In this document: in pieces, positions 33,580 through 44,228 of the stretch
Layout: every line of letters starts with the position of its first letter
How positions within the stretch are numbered: the first letter of the stretch is position 1
NCBI RefSeq assembly: GCF_905147365.1
Contig: NC_056409.1
Coordinates: 2,113,001 to 2,177,000, forward strand
Origin: Aricia agestis
Lineage: Eukaryota > Arthropoda > Insecta > Lepidoptera > Lycaenidae
Reading direction: 5' to 3'
DNA: 64,000 nt
The notes under the pieces: generated by a model
Databases searched by the model: none
What the model was told of the DNA's origin: nothing
What the model saw: the letters and a program-made list of their open reading frames with translations, nothing else
Made by a program: the position numbers and the translations under genes

Positions 33580-33960
33580 AACCGACTTCAAAAAAAGGAG
33601 GTTATCAATTCAACGCGTATCATGTATTTCCAGAACTGTCCAGTTTTTGTATTATATGTTAATCTATAGCAGCTTCTGCACAAAAGTGCCAAACAAAAGT
33701 GTATGCAAGGACGTTGAAATTCAACGTCCTTGAGTGTATGTATGTATGTGTGTAGTTAATAGTTATGTATGTTTTTATGTTTGTGCACGCATATCTCCGG
33801 AACTACAAGTCCGATTTAAGTGATTCTTTTTTTTGTACTAGGTATTGTTCAACTTAGGGAACACTGCAAGTTTCATCAAAATCAGTTCTGTAGTTTTTGA
33901 GATAGGGAATTTTAATTCTTAATTACGTACAATTTCAAGTCGGTTTTATCTTTTTAAAAT
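33580..33960 (+). repeat. ACCGACTTC...AAGTCGGTTT repeat
   Basis: It begins ACCGACTTCAAAAAAAGGAG and ends CAAGTCGGTTTTATC; the two ends are inverted. Between are ATATCTCCGGAACTACAAGT and related words also found at about 55,760. Fragments of the same ends occur at 19,858, 23,262, 39,780-39,820 and 40,259-40,300. Confidence 0.6.
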
Positions 33961-33982
33961 ACTATTATTAATTATACTCTAA

Positions 33983-34128
33983 CCCCCTTACTAATAAACG
34001 CTGTATAAGCTTTGAATAGTTATACAGTGTTTTGTCTTCTTCAATCCAATTAAAAATGTCACTTGTGTGACAGGAACAAAACACTGTATAACTATTCAAA
34101 GCTAATACAACGTTTATTAGTAAGGGGG
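33983..34128. mobile_element. Palindromic MITE CCCCCTTACTAATAAACG, copy 1
   Basis: Arms of about 50 bp (TTACTAATAAACGCTGTATA onwards) face each other around a centre of about 40 bp. The copy at 37,433-37,564 has the same centre in the opposite orientation. Confidence 0.85.
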
Positions 34129-34214
34129 CAGATGTTAAGATCGACTCAGTCGAATGACGAACCTAGTCATAAATGTGTTATTTTTAATTGAGACCGTAAG
34201 TTGTAACCCTTAAA

Positions 34215-34345
34215 AAAACGGCCAAGTGCGAGTCGAACGGTTCTTGAGATACAGCCTGGAGACAGACAGACAGATGGACAGACAGACAGACATCGAAGTC
34301 TCAGTAATAGGGTCCCGTTTTTACCCTTTGGGTACGGAATCCTAA
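34215..34345 (+). repeat. GGCCAAGTGCGAGTCG repeat with (CAGA)n
   Basis: Shortened member of the family at 42,955: header GGCCAAGTGCGAGTCGAACG, a CAGACAGACAGA tract, then TTACCCTTTGGGTACGGAAT. Confidence 0.7.
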
Positions 34346-35690
34346 TAAGCATTTATATTTGCAAACTACCAATTTTATATAATAATAATAATTACGAATC
34401 TCTATCGTTTAATGTAATTCTTTTTTCAGGTTTGTTTTTAAATGGATGAGTTAATTTTCGGTTTCACGGCCTTACAGCAAGTAAGTAATATTATGTTTAT
34501 TTATCAGTCATGTCTGTCTTGAATTCGCCTGCGGCTTATAATAAATTGAAGTATGGAGTTCACTCTCTGTATTGTCGCTTATCGCTCCGCTCGTGTCCTT
34601 GTTAGCAGGCCATGTGTTTTATTTGTCGGTCGTGTATTATTCACCAAACAACTTTACTTCGGCTTTGCGGAGGCAGTTTCAATTACATTAAGGCTGTGCT
34701 TACGTACCACAACAGTTAAACAACGTGTCTCAAATACATGACAAATAAAGGAAAAGTTAGGAAAACTTCTTGAAAGCTATATTTTATGATTTTAAGTACT
34801 GATTAAAGCCAATGAGTTATTATGTCCTTTGCCGGGAATTAAAGTATCTCCATACCAAATTTTGCCGAAATTGGTTCAGCGGTTTGGGTGAGAAGAGGTA
34901 ACAGACAGAAAGACAGATACACTTTCGCGTTAATAATATTAGTATGGTTTGATAATAGTGAGTGAACACTTCAAACTCTTTACATGTTTTTTTCCCGACA
35001 ACTTTTGGATAGCTACTTTTGTTTGAATAAAATACTTCGAATAGACACTATTATTAATGAAATAAAAGTAAATATCAAGAAGTAACAGTAAGTACTTTGA
35101 AATAAAGCCAGCGAGTAGCGAGAATAGTCTATAGTAAAAGTTTCGATGCCTTTACAGGCTTTAAGTGGGTATGTGTAAGGCTGCGGCGGCTCAGTGTTGC
35201 TAGTTAACAAATTCAAAACCCCCTTGAAACCGGGAATATAACTCAAAATTATTTATTATTTTCGAATTTTTATTTCTACCTTAAGGACCTGATTTGCAGT
35301 CACCAAAAAATAAAATAAAATATATATTATGTCTTGATCCATTTGTATTTTTCTATTATAAACCATGTTATAATTTTGTAAAGTATGTAGGTTTAGATTA
35401 ACTTTGTTAACTCAATTCTTTTTAATGCCTCCATTTTTATACTTCTTTTCAAACCTATAATACCTACAATAAAATCCTAGAAAACGTCCAAAATCTTTCA
35501 ATTAATAAAAAAAAAGTTGTTAAAGAACGTTTGTCTGCTAAGGCTTATTATAAGGTAACTGATTTTCTCAATAACAGCACACCTTGGGAAAAATAAGCTG
35601 AAAAACCATAGGTCGCTTCTATAATATAATTAATGGCACTACATTTATATTTTTTACATACTTAGTGTAATTTACCTTAAGCTATTATTG
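34346..35690. other. No gene; one repeat fragment
   Basis: About 34,825-34,945 holds CCGGGAATTAAAGTATCTCC and GGTTTGGGTGAGAAGAGGTA, part of the family at 41,025 and 51,450. The rest is AT-rich without supported features. Confidence 0.5.
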
Positions 35691-35694
35691 TTAT

Positions 35695-36010
35695 TTTCCA
35701 CCTTTTTGGTAAAAGGTGGCCCCGTGCGAGTTTCTTACGCTGGTTCTTCTCGGCGGGGTAGTTCCCGAACCGGTGGTAGGCCTCATGTAGATACGACGTT
35801 CTATAAGTGTTAACTTTGTTAACCTACTTAGAAATAAATATTTTTCATTTCATTTCAAACAGTGCTAATCCTTAATCCAATTTTTTTAATTTTTTTTATT
35901 ATACTTTTTGCACACATCAAGGTACAAAGGCGGACTTAATGCCTTTAGGCATTTTCTTCCAGCCAACCTTTGGGTGATGTAGAGACGAGATGAGGTAGAT
36001 GCAAAGTACA
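35695..36010 (+). repeat. LINE 3'-end-like fragments
   Basis: TTCTTACGCTGGTTCTTCTC with CCCGAACCGGTGGTAGGC and a closing AAATAAATATTTTT resembles the 3' tail of lepidopteran non-LTR elements. A second piece (GGTACAAAGGCGGACTTAAT, GCCTTTAGGCATTTTCTTCC) follows at 35,930-36,000. The identification is from memory of such repeats only. Confidence 0.45.
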
Positions 36011-36779
36011 TCTATAATTTTATCAACATTAATAAATACATACTATAATAATTACTATTACATACTATACGGATACTATAGTTCAAATAAACTAATAAAT
36101 AAATAATTTTTAATGTTACATTAAATAAAATCTGGAACTACATTTTAATCTAGGATATTTGGTGGTAACGCTGGCAACACTACGGGGATTAGCGTTTAAC
36201 GAATCTCGTGAAATACGTGGGAGGGGAAAATTTGTGCGGGAAAAGTGGGAATACCCGGAAATCAGCCGGAGGCCGGAGCCGGAGCCGGACTATCCACTTA
36301 CCGGCTATGTGACTTGCTAGTTACTTAGCGTAAGCCTAATAGGTGCGATTAAACGCGTAAGAATTTGTATGGATATAATGTCATCTTTATTTTGAGTCTT
36401 TAGTTTGGGAAACGTTTTAAGGCTATATTATGTTTAAAAAGCGTTTTTTTTTAATTATAAAATTGGGGCCGTCTATGGACTGGAACGTTCATATCCTTTT
36501 TTTGTTATTTTATTATTTAAATTTTTCGCACCAAGGATAATTGAAATAATATTATAATTATATTAAGTTTAAAAAGCGTTAATAAAATAGATTCTCCTTT
36601 ATTGTACAGACAAACCAGGAGGTTTTTGTGTAAGTGAAGAATGGTGGGAACTGGGAACTACTTAGGTTTATAATATTTAGTATAGCTTGCTGATGGCTAG
36701 GTTCAATTTCCTCGGGACGACCTAGAAAAGTCTACATTTACTTTGATGAGTCTGCGAGACGCGGACAACCGCTGGTAGA
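36011..36779. other. No gene recognised
   Basis: AT-rich, with a GC-rich patch of GGAGCC repeats (about 36,265-36,290). Confidence 0.5.
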
Positions 36780-36935
36780 GTTGCGGAGGGTTAATCGTGC
36801 CCGTGACTGTGCCTAGGCGGGGAGAGGAGCACCATGGGGTTTGAGTGGGTAGATCCTATGGGGAGCCCCACATACCCCGGCCGATGTCCCTTACCGCCGG
36901 GGATGCGCAAAGCATTTCCCCATGTAAAAAAAGGT
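36780..36935 (+). repeat. Unclassified GC-rich repeat fragment
   Basis: GTGCCTAGGCGGGGAGAGGA and CCGGCCGATGTCCCTTACCG stand out from AT-rich neighbours. It looks like the tail of a retroelement. The 89-codon frame starting at 36,834 has no known domain. Confidence 0.35.
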
Positions 36936-37432
36936 TCAGTTTCCTACAACATCCTGCAGATGGTACACAGTACTCCTGTAAGCTTCAATTTATTCTTTAC
37001 TCTTAATTCTTCGTATGCTTGTAGCTTACACTTAGTCAGAGATAAAAAAAATCATCATCTTCCATTTTTTTACATTGTTGCAGTAAAAAGCAGCCAAATC
37101 TGAGGCATAAAATGCCATCGTAAGGAATTGTTACGTCAGGAGGGGAGAGTGGGCGCCGCGTGCGTGTGTTATCACATAAATTATTGAAAAGTGTCGCGAT
37201 AAAACTGTAGTCGGGTCCCCGGGCTCCCCCCGCGCGACATGTTGCGCGAATGTACCAACTTGTGTGTAAACTGCCTGTTCCGGGCTATTGTGCGGTATGA
37301 GGCATGAGTGAATAGCTATTAGATTGGGTCAGGGTCAGTTCTTAGTTCTAAGCAAAAAAGCAATACAAAAATGTCAAGTAGCCCTCTACTTCTCCTGCTG
37401 TCACTACAACACAAGGGGGTAGCCCTTACTAA
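36936..37432. other. No feature seen
   Basis: Mixed composition with a GC patch near 37,210-37,245; no supported gene. Confidence 0.5.
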
Positions 37433-37564
37433 TAAACGTTGTATAAGCTTTGAATATATACAGTGTTTTGTTCCTGTCACACAAGTGACATTTTTAATTG
37501 GATTGAAGAAGACAAAACACTGTATAACTATTCAAAGCTTATACAGCGTTTATTAGTAACGGGG
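37433..37564. mobile_element. Palindromic MITE CCCTTACTAATAAACG, copy 2
   Basis: Same arms as 33,983-34,128; the centre is inverted (CTGTCACACAAGTGACATTT), as expected if the element inserted in the other direction. Confidence 0.85.
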
Positions 37565-37795
37565 TAAGTGTATAATAATTGTGCCTTGATAATCGACATG
37601 CAGCGTATCGTTACGTACCGTTTAATGAGACGATGATGGGTTCTGGTGAAAAAAGATTTTTTTCAGGTTTCTTTGAACGTAGTGCTGAGTACATACTATT
37701 ATTTCGTGATACCTAAATTACACATTCTTATCTACTAAGTAATAGACTGAAAGACGAGAGCAAATCACTATTTTGTAACCATTAAGAGGATTCCA

Positions 37796-38257
37796 CACCG
37801 CCGTTTTTCCATACAAACGCTCTCCCCTGTTTCCTCCCTGGATAATGCCGGTAGAGTTATGATTTTTTTCCTGAATATCTATGGCCACTATTTGCATGTC
37901 CCTATGTTTTCTTTTTTTTCATAATTTTATTAATAAAAAAGATAAGGACGTCCAAAAACCCAAAAAAATGGCCAGATTTTCCTCTGTGTTCAAACACCCA
38001 GAAAACAAAACTGGCTAAAATATACAAAAAAAAATAAAACATAGGAACACAGCTCAAGACTTGCTTTAATTCTTAATGAAAAAAGTACTTAAATCGGTTA
38101 AGTTTTGGAGAAGGCATCAGCGGATTTTCTGTTCTTTTATTAGAACTTTTGTCATGTTGTCTTTATCGCGCTCTGCGGTGGGAGACTTGAGATTGGTGAG
38201 ACAGCAATACATTTTCAAATACCTATTTTCAATTTCTCTCGCCCCTGGTGTATCCTC
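37796..38257 (+). mobile_element. TTAA-flanked MITE, copy 3
   Basis: Starts GAGGATTCCACACC and ends GGTGTATCCTC, with TTAA at 37792-37795 and 38258-38261. At 462 bp, it is collinear with copies 1 and 2 apart from small deletions. Confidence 0.82.
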
Positions 38258-38727
38258 TTAACAAAACTTGACTCCAAATAAAGAAATAAATAACATATTT
38301 CTAAACGGCAGCAATCTGCCCTTTAGAAATTCTACTTCTATCTGAAAAAATCTATTCTTTTGTTAAAATCAAAAGCCTAAACACATAAATCATAAACCAT
38401 ATTATAATGTAATTAATACAAGGCACTTTTATGAGGAATCTTGATCACTCGCCTGCTTCCTATAACTTGAGGTAGTGCCTAACTTTTTCTATAACCTAGT
38501 AATTTATGACCAGTTCCATAACCTATAAATATTTATTTGCTTATTGCCTTACATACTCGTTCGTGAAAATATTGAAAGGCCAGAATATGAATATTTCGTC
38601 TCAAGTCTCAACAAAGGATTTAGCTGAATAATAACATCTGTATTCCACGGGCATATTTTGTTAATAATAATTAGGACAAATATTATTATTATCATACTTT
38701 AAGAGTCTAAGAGTCGGTACATGTCCA
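38258..38727. other. No feature seen
   Basis: AT-rich sequence without frames or delimited repeats. Confidence 0.5.
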
Positions 38728-39125
38728 CCCCCCCCCCCCCCCCCCCCTCCGTGGTCTAGTGTAACGCCTCCGTGGTCTAGTGGTATAGAGCGCGGCTCTT
38801 GACTCGGAGGTCGTGGGTTCGATTCCCGCGTTGGAAACATGTTATTTCCAAGTTTGGTTAGGACAATGCAGGCTGATCACTTGATTGTCTGACAAGTAAG
38901 ATCCATGCGTCGGATGGGCATGTAAAAAGTCGGTCCTGCGCCTGATCTCTCGCCAGTCGTGTCGGTCGTCCGTCCCACTGGGTATGAGAGTAAAGGAATA
39001 GAGAGTGCTCTTGTGTACTGCGCACACACTTGGGCACTATAAAAATTACTCCTGCGTAGCTGGCCTGGTTTAAATGAAACCGGCCACCGTCACCGAAACC
39101 GGCGTGGGAGCTATTATTATTTTTT
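38728..39125 (+). mobile_element. C20 run plus tRNA-derived SINE with partly duplicated head
   Basis: Twenty C residues (38728-38747) are followed by CTCCGTGGTCTAGT, a partial head, and then by the full SINE from 38,766 (GCCTCCGTGGTCTAGTGG). The B-box-like GGTTCGATTCCCGCG lies at 38,815-38,829. The body continues with AATGCAGGCTGATCACTTGA and AACCGGCGTGGGAGC, and an (ATT) tail follows. It matches the minus-strand copy at 8,088-8,463. Confidence 0.8.
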
Positions 39126-40908
39126 ATTCATAAAAAATATAGTAAAATCATCAAGACATCACATTGATGATTTTATGATTTGTAATTTATTTATTTATTT
39201 ATTTCATCATCACACACTTAAACTACAATACAGGGTATAATAATTAATTACAGTAGGTATCTTTTCTGAACATGTTTTTTTGTGTGTAGGTATTTAATTA
39301 TTAAGTAAGTATATTTTTTAGCAAGTTCCACATTTCAAGAGCATAGACGGCCATTGTTAACATTGCACTCCTAAGATATACTTATAATAAATACCCTTAT
39401 TAGTTATTATTATTACTTATAGATTTGTCTTTGGAGTGAAATTGTTTTTTTAATAAATTGTTACGTTGTATTTAGCATGCAACATTTCAGTATCGGTTTC
39501 GTGCGGACAGTACTCGTATAATATTTGATATCTGTGTCCACTGCGGGAATCTGCTCAAAGCAGCGCCGTAAGCGGATTACGGAGGCCCACTCCACCCTAT
39601 CCCTAATTTATTGTCGGCGAATTTTGTCCCACTTAAACCCCTTTACTGGTGTAACATCGTTCCCGTAATATCTCTGTGCACCTTTCGATGATTTCATTTC
39701 AGAGGTTTTTAATAATATTTGTATGGTTAATAGTAATACTATTATTTTCGTTGTTCAAAATTGTTCGATTGCTATAACAAAAACAAATTATAACCTCCTC
39801 CTTTTTGGAAGTCGGTTAAAAATATAGTGATTTTCTTAATGCGAAGTCATTTTTACTTATGAAATATAATACATTGTGTAAAATTGTTGCATGCGTTTTA
39901 CTTTGCGTGCGGTACGCACTTTCCTCATTTCCTCTATTACTTAACTATTCATCTGTTATTGTTGTTATATTTTGAACATACTGTTAGTAGAGAATACTAT
40001 ATTTTGCTCAATCATAAAAGTGCAAATAATATATAATTTAAATATTATGTACGTATTATTCATTTTCTTTCTTGTACTATTATAGCCTTCTGCCCTCGTT
40101 CGTCTCTAGCTGGTAAACAATTATAGATTTCTCGGGTTATCATTAAAAAAAAACATGAAATGTGACCACCTTTGAAATGTCTACTTTCGAACAAAAAAGA
40201 ACATCATCAAAATTACCACATAAACGGCGATGTTATCCGCGAACAAATATAATAATATTAACCGACTTAAAACCTCATTTTTTGAAGTCGGTTAAAAATA
40301 AACTATGATCACTATATTTCCTGCATGCACAAACTAATAGATACTCTGTCCAGAGGTGTATGATGTATCCCCGTTACCCGTACAATCGGGTGTTTGGAGT
40401 TGTATGAGTCAGGCAGCTCTACATGTCCATAGCTGTATCCCCGTACATTCGGGTGTTTGGAGTTGTATGAGTCGGTCTGGACACGGTATCACAAAGGCGC
40501 GAGTCAGCCACCGCCGGATTATCCCCCAGAGATTTATTGTGGTCCGACAGACCCGTGCTCCCGCCACAGAGTAGACGGCAGCAGAAAACATGAATGATAC
40601 ACATATTTTAATCAGTTTGATATGGGGTTCCTAGGGTATGAAAGTTAGCTCTATATATATATAAAACTCAAAGGTGACTGACTGATTGACATAGTGATCT
40701 ATCAACGCACAGCCCAAACTACTGGACGGATCGGGCTGAAATTTGGCATGCAGGTAGATGTTATAACGTAGGCATCCGCTAAGAAAGGATTTTGATAAAT
40801 TCCAACCTCAAGGGGTTCAAATAGGGGATGAAAGTTTGTATATAATAATACTTCTTAGTGCGAGCGAAGCCGCGGGCAAAAGCTCGTCTACCTATATATC
40901 TCTTTTAC
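39126..40908. other. Repeat-rich intergenic DNA
   Basis: AACCTCCTCCTTTTTGGAAG (about 39,791) and ACCGACTTAAAACCTCATTT with its inverse (40,260-40,296) are ends of the ACCGACTTC family. At 40,364-40,476 a unit of about 70 bp (TGTATCCCCGT, ATCGGGTGTTTGGAGTTGTA) is duplicated in tandem. At 40,640-40,895 a Helitron-like repeat ends GCGAGCGAAGCCGCGGGC. Confidence 0.5.
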
Positions 40909-40958
40909 TCATTAGCGATAAGATTATATCTGCTAATCTTATCGCTAATGAGTAAAAA
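40909..40958. repeat. Hairpin ACTCATTAGCGATAAGATTA
   Basis: Two perfect inverted arms of about 22 bases around a short loop. Confidence 0.75.
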
Positions 40959-41019
40959 GGTTCTAAATTATTTTCGCGTTAATTGTTTGCGTGTGCATTT
41001 ATAGAATGAATAAGATGAC

Positions 41020-41215
41020 GCCCGCAACTCGCAACTCCGTTGCGTCAAAATTCGTTTATCACGCGCGAACCGTATATTTTTCCGGGATGAAGAGTATCCT
41101 ATGTCCTTTCCCGGGACTCAAAGTATGTCCATACCAAATTTCAGCAAAATCAATTTAGTGGTTTGGGCGTGAAGAGGTACCTAACACACAAGCATACATA
41201 CAGACAATGTCAACA
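41020..41215 (+). repeat. CGCCCGCAACTCC...GGTTTGGGCGTGAAGAGGTA repeat
   Basis: Words CAACTCCGTTGCGTCAAAAT, GTATCCTATGTCCTTTCCCG and GGTTTGGGCGTGAAGAGGTA occur in the same order as at 51,450-51,665 and partly at 2,850 and 34,825. It is a dispersed non-coding repeat of unknown class. Confidence 0.65.
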
Positions 41216-41634
41216 AGAATATGTTTGTTGTGGTTTCCGGTTATCGTAGATTTAATATTTTAACGGATTATTTTAAAGATTTTCGAGCTCTATTAGTTTT
41301 TACGCTATCTTTTGTAGCTGTACAATGAATACGGTCACAAGCTAGCCTTCTGTGTCTATCTATTCTGTGGTTTGGGCCCACACAGGCCCGATTATGCTCG
41401 AGTATCTTTTTCCTTGCGTTGCAGTAGGCATTATCCCAGTTAGATGAGAGAATTCGTGAAATCATTTTTATATTTTATTGTTTAGTGGACAATGGCTTTA
41501 GTCAAATCCATGGGATACTTTGAAATTAAATGTTGGCTTATATCCTGTGTGTAATACTTTTAACATTTGTGTTTATAAGTACGTACAAAAAACATAATAT
41601 ATAAAGGAATTAGTAATGTCTATAGTCTAACTTA
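41216..41634. other. No feature seen
   Basis: No recognised gene or repeat; a 65-codon minus frame resembles nothing known. Confidence 0.5.
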
Positions 41635-41790
41635 GGCCGGTATAAATAGTCAGTACTTAAGATGCGACCCGGTCTCAAGATGCGATTCGGCTCTATGATT
41701 GGTCTAAATTTTGACAGGCAACCAATCACAGAGCCTGAACCGTGTCTTGAGACCGAGATGCATCTTGAGTACTGACTATTTATACCGGCC
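41635..41790. mobile_element. PIF/Harbinger-like MITE, GGCCGGTATAAATAG family, copy 2
   Basis: 156 bp, starting GGCCGGTATAAATAGTCAGT and ending with its complement; a perfect TTA duplication lies at 41632-41634 and 41791-41793. Confidence 0.85.
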
Positions 41791-42954
41791 TTAGGGTGGG
41801 TTGCACCAGAGGCATAGTTAAGGTTAAGGTTATCGTCAAATATGGCGTCCATTATGGACTGTTACTACTATTCCGCTAGGTATAAGCATTAACTTTATGG
41901 TCTGGACTCTGAAGACGAGAATGAAATATCATTCTGTGCAGCTTGCGACAAAAGTCAAACTTAACAATAGAGGTTTAGGGTCTTCGTAAGCTCGGCTACA
42001 GAATCTCTCATTCACAGACTTGCAACATAATTTATCTATGCTACTTTTGATATAATTGCACATATTATAAAAATATATTAAAAAAACCCCGACCCAAAAA
42101 AACTTAACTTCCCTTAAAAAAGTAAAAAAAAAAAAAAAATAGTTCTAAACTAAAGTAATGAATATTTATAAAGTTACATATTAGTATAATGTAGATTTAG
42201 TCGTGGTTTTGTAATATGCACGTATACGCTTTCATTTAAGACCTCACTCGAGTATATTTGCAAACATTCGTTAATTCTTCCCCATTTTCACCCCCCACAA
42301 ATTTTAAACGGCTTAACCGATTTTGATCAAACATCTAAAGAACACTCGCACGTGAGTCACCTTTAATAGAAAAAATAACTAAATTGAAATCGTTTTATCC
42401 TTTCGGGAGCTATGATGCCACAGACAGACAGACACACAGACAGATACTTTAAAGTAATAACACCCCTCTTCTTGCGTCGGGGGTTCAAAAGTGAATCTTA
42501 TTAAGTAATTTTTTAAAAATTCTGAACAATGGCTGTTACAGAGTCTCAGGCAACACGTATCTTTACTCGAACTTCCTTAAATTATTAGTGTGAAATGATA
42601 TTGTGGCGGTACCCACAATTCGCCTAACATTCCTGCATCGCGCTATCGAAGTTTCATAGAAGGGCAAGATATATACAACGTCTGAAAAGACGTCAGTGGG
42701 CTTCGGCCTGACCGAGCATGCTATCTCGCTCGGTCGGAAGATCTTCCTTTTCGGCCGCCACTAACAACGTTAAAATATCAAATATTGGTGTTAGTTGGGT
42801 GTTAGGATAGTAATTAAAATTGAAAATTTTTAATCACAAAATTAACCTCTCTGGCCTACGCCGTAGAGGCTCTACGACGTGATATTGACTTGGTATAACA
42901 AACAAACAAACAAACCTTATTCACATATTATTATGGACAAATTTTATTAAATAA
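41791..42954. other. No gene recognised
   Basis: Words like GGGTGGGTTGCACCAGAGGC (about 41,796) and CTTAACCGATTTTGATCAAA (about 42,312) belong to dispersed repeats, with a CAGACAGACACACAGACAG tract at about 42,423. Confidence 0.45.
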
Positions 42955-43390
42955 TCAGCCAAGTGCGAGTCGGACTCGCGCACGAAGGGTTCCGTACCAT
43001 TATAGAGCGAAAATGAGGAAAAAATGTGATTTTGTATGGGAGCCCCTCTTAATTTTTTATTTTATTTAAATTTTACTATTTAATATAAAAGGATACATAT
43101 TTGAAAATTTTGTGAAAATTTCAAGTATGTTGCCGTCATGGACTACGAGCCAAAAAGACCAAAAAAATTACGTTTGTTGTATGGGAGCCCCCCTTAAATA
43201 TTAAATTTATTTTGTTTTTAGTATTTATTGTTATAGCGGCACCAGAAATACAGAATCTGCGAAAATTTCAGAAGTCTAGCTATAGCGGTTCTTGAGTTAC
43301 AGCCTGTAGACAGACAGACAGACGGACAGACATCGAAGTCTCAGTAATAGGGTCCCGTTTTTACCCTTTGGGTACGGAACCCTAAAAACA
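42955..43390 (+). repeat. GCCAAGTGCGAGTCGGACTC repeat, fullest copy
   Basis: It runs from GCCAAGTGCGAGTCGGACTC through AAGGGTTCCGTACC, two TTGTATGGGAGCCCC blocks and a CAGACAGACAGACGGACAGA tract to TTTGGGTACGGAACCCTAAA. It is non-coding and the reference for copies at 4,875, 34,215, 54,665 and 57,080. Confidence 0.75.
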
Positions 43391-44070
43391 CCATCAACAG
43401 CAGGTAATTGTTTTAAAATATAATATGTACCTAACCTTAGTACTAACATAATAATGTTATCCATAATGTTGGGCTATAAAATAGCTATAAAGTAATTTTA
43501 AACTATAATTGTCTGAGCAATACAATATCCAACAAGTTTAAATATTATAATAGAACAATAATTTTAAACTTTAGCACTGTGTATTAATATAATATTTAAA
43601 CCTATAAAGTAATTTAAAGGTTCTGGTCTTTCTAGTATAGGTCGCGCGGAACTTTTATATTGCTATTCAAAATTGTGTAAGTATGTAACAATAATATTAT
43701 GTATTTGAAAAAATCTTTCCTCTTTACAATGTTTATGTAGATAACATCCTCCTCTTCAAATGCGATTACAAAGTGTAAATAATATAGGACAACCAATATA
43801 ACATCAAAAGCCAAAGTTTTCCCTCGCACTCTGAAGAAAAACCTGTACAGGGTGAGCTCATTGTTGTATTAAATCGAATTTAAATTTCTCTGTCTGGACA
43901 ATACATCGTGGTTAGGGTTAGGCCACTCATCAGTTAAGTCAAAATTATATTTCGTATGTCATGTTATCATTGTATTTACTTTTCTTGTTAGAACGAATAC
44001 AAAGTGACATAAGTTTTGGATAAATGCGTAGTCTGTCTGTCCGTTCACAGTTCACACACACAGTTATTTA
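43391..44070. other. No gene recognised
   Basis: AT-rich sequence; nothing supported. Confidence 0.5.
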
Positions 44071-44228
44071 CGTGGGAGAGCTATGCTTCGGCACGATGGG
44101 CCGGCTCGACCGGAGAAATACCACGTTCTCACAGAAAACCGGCGTGAAACAGCGCTTGCGCTGTGTTTCGCTGAGTGAGTGAGTTTACCGGAGGCCCAAT
44201 ACCCTATTCTAATCCCTTCCCTTCCCAT
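44071..44228 (+). repeat. Five-copy repeat, copy B (truncated by LTR element)
   Basis: Starts TGGGAGAGCTATGCTTCGGC and matches the other copies to the C-rich tract (CCCTTCCCTTCCCAT), where the LTR of the next element begins. The distal half is missing, and it is not found after the LTR element. Confidence 0.7.
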
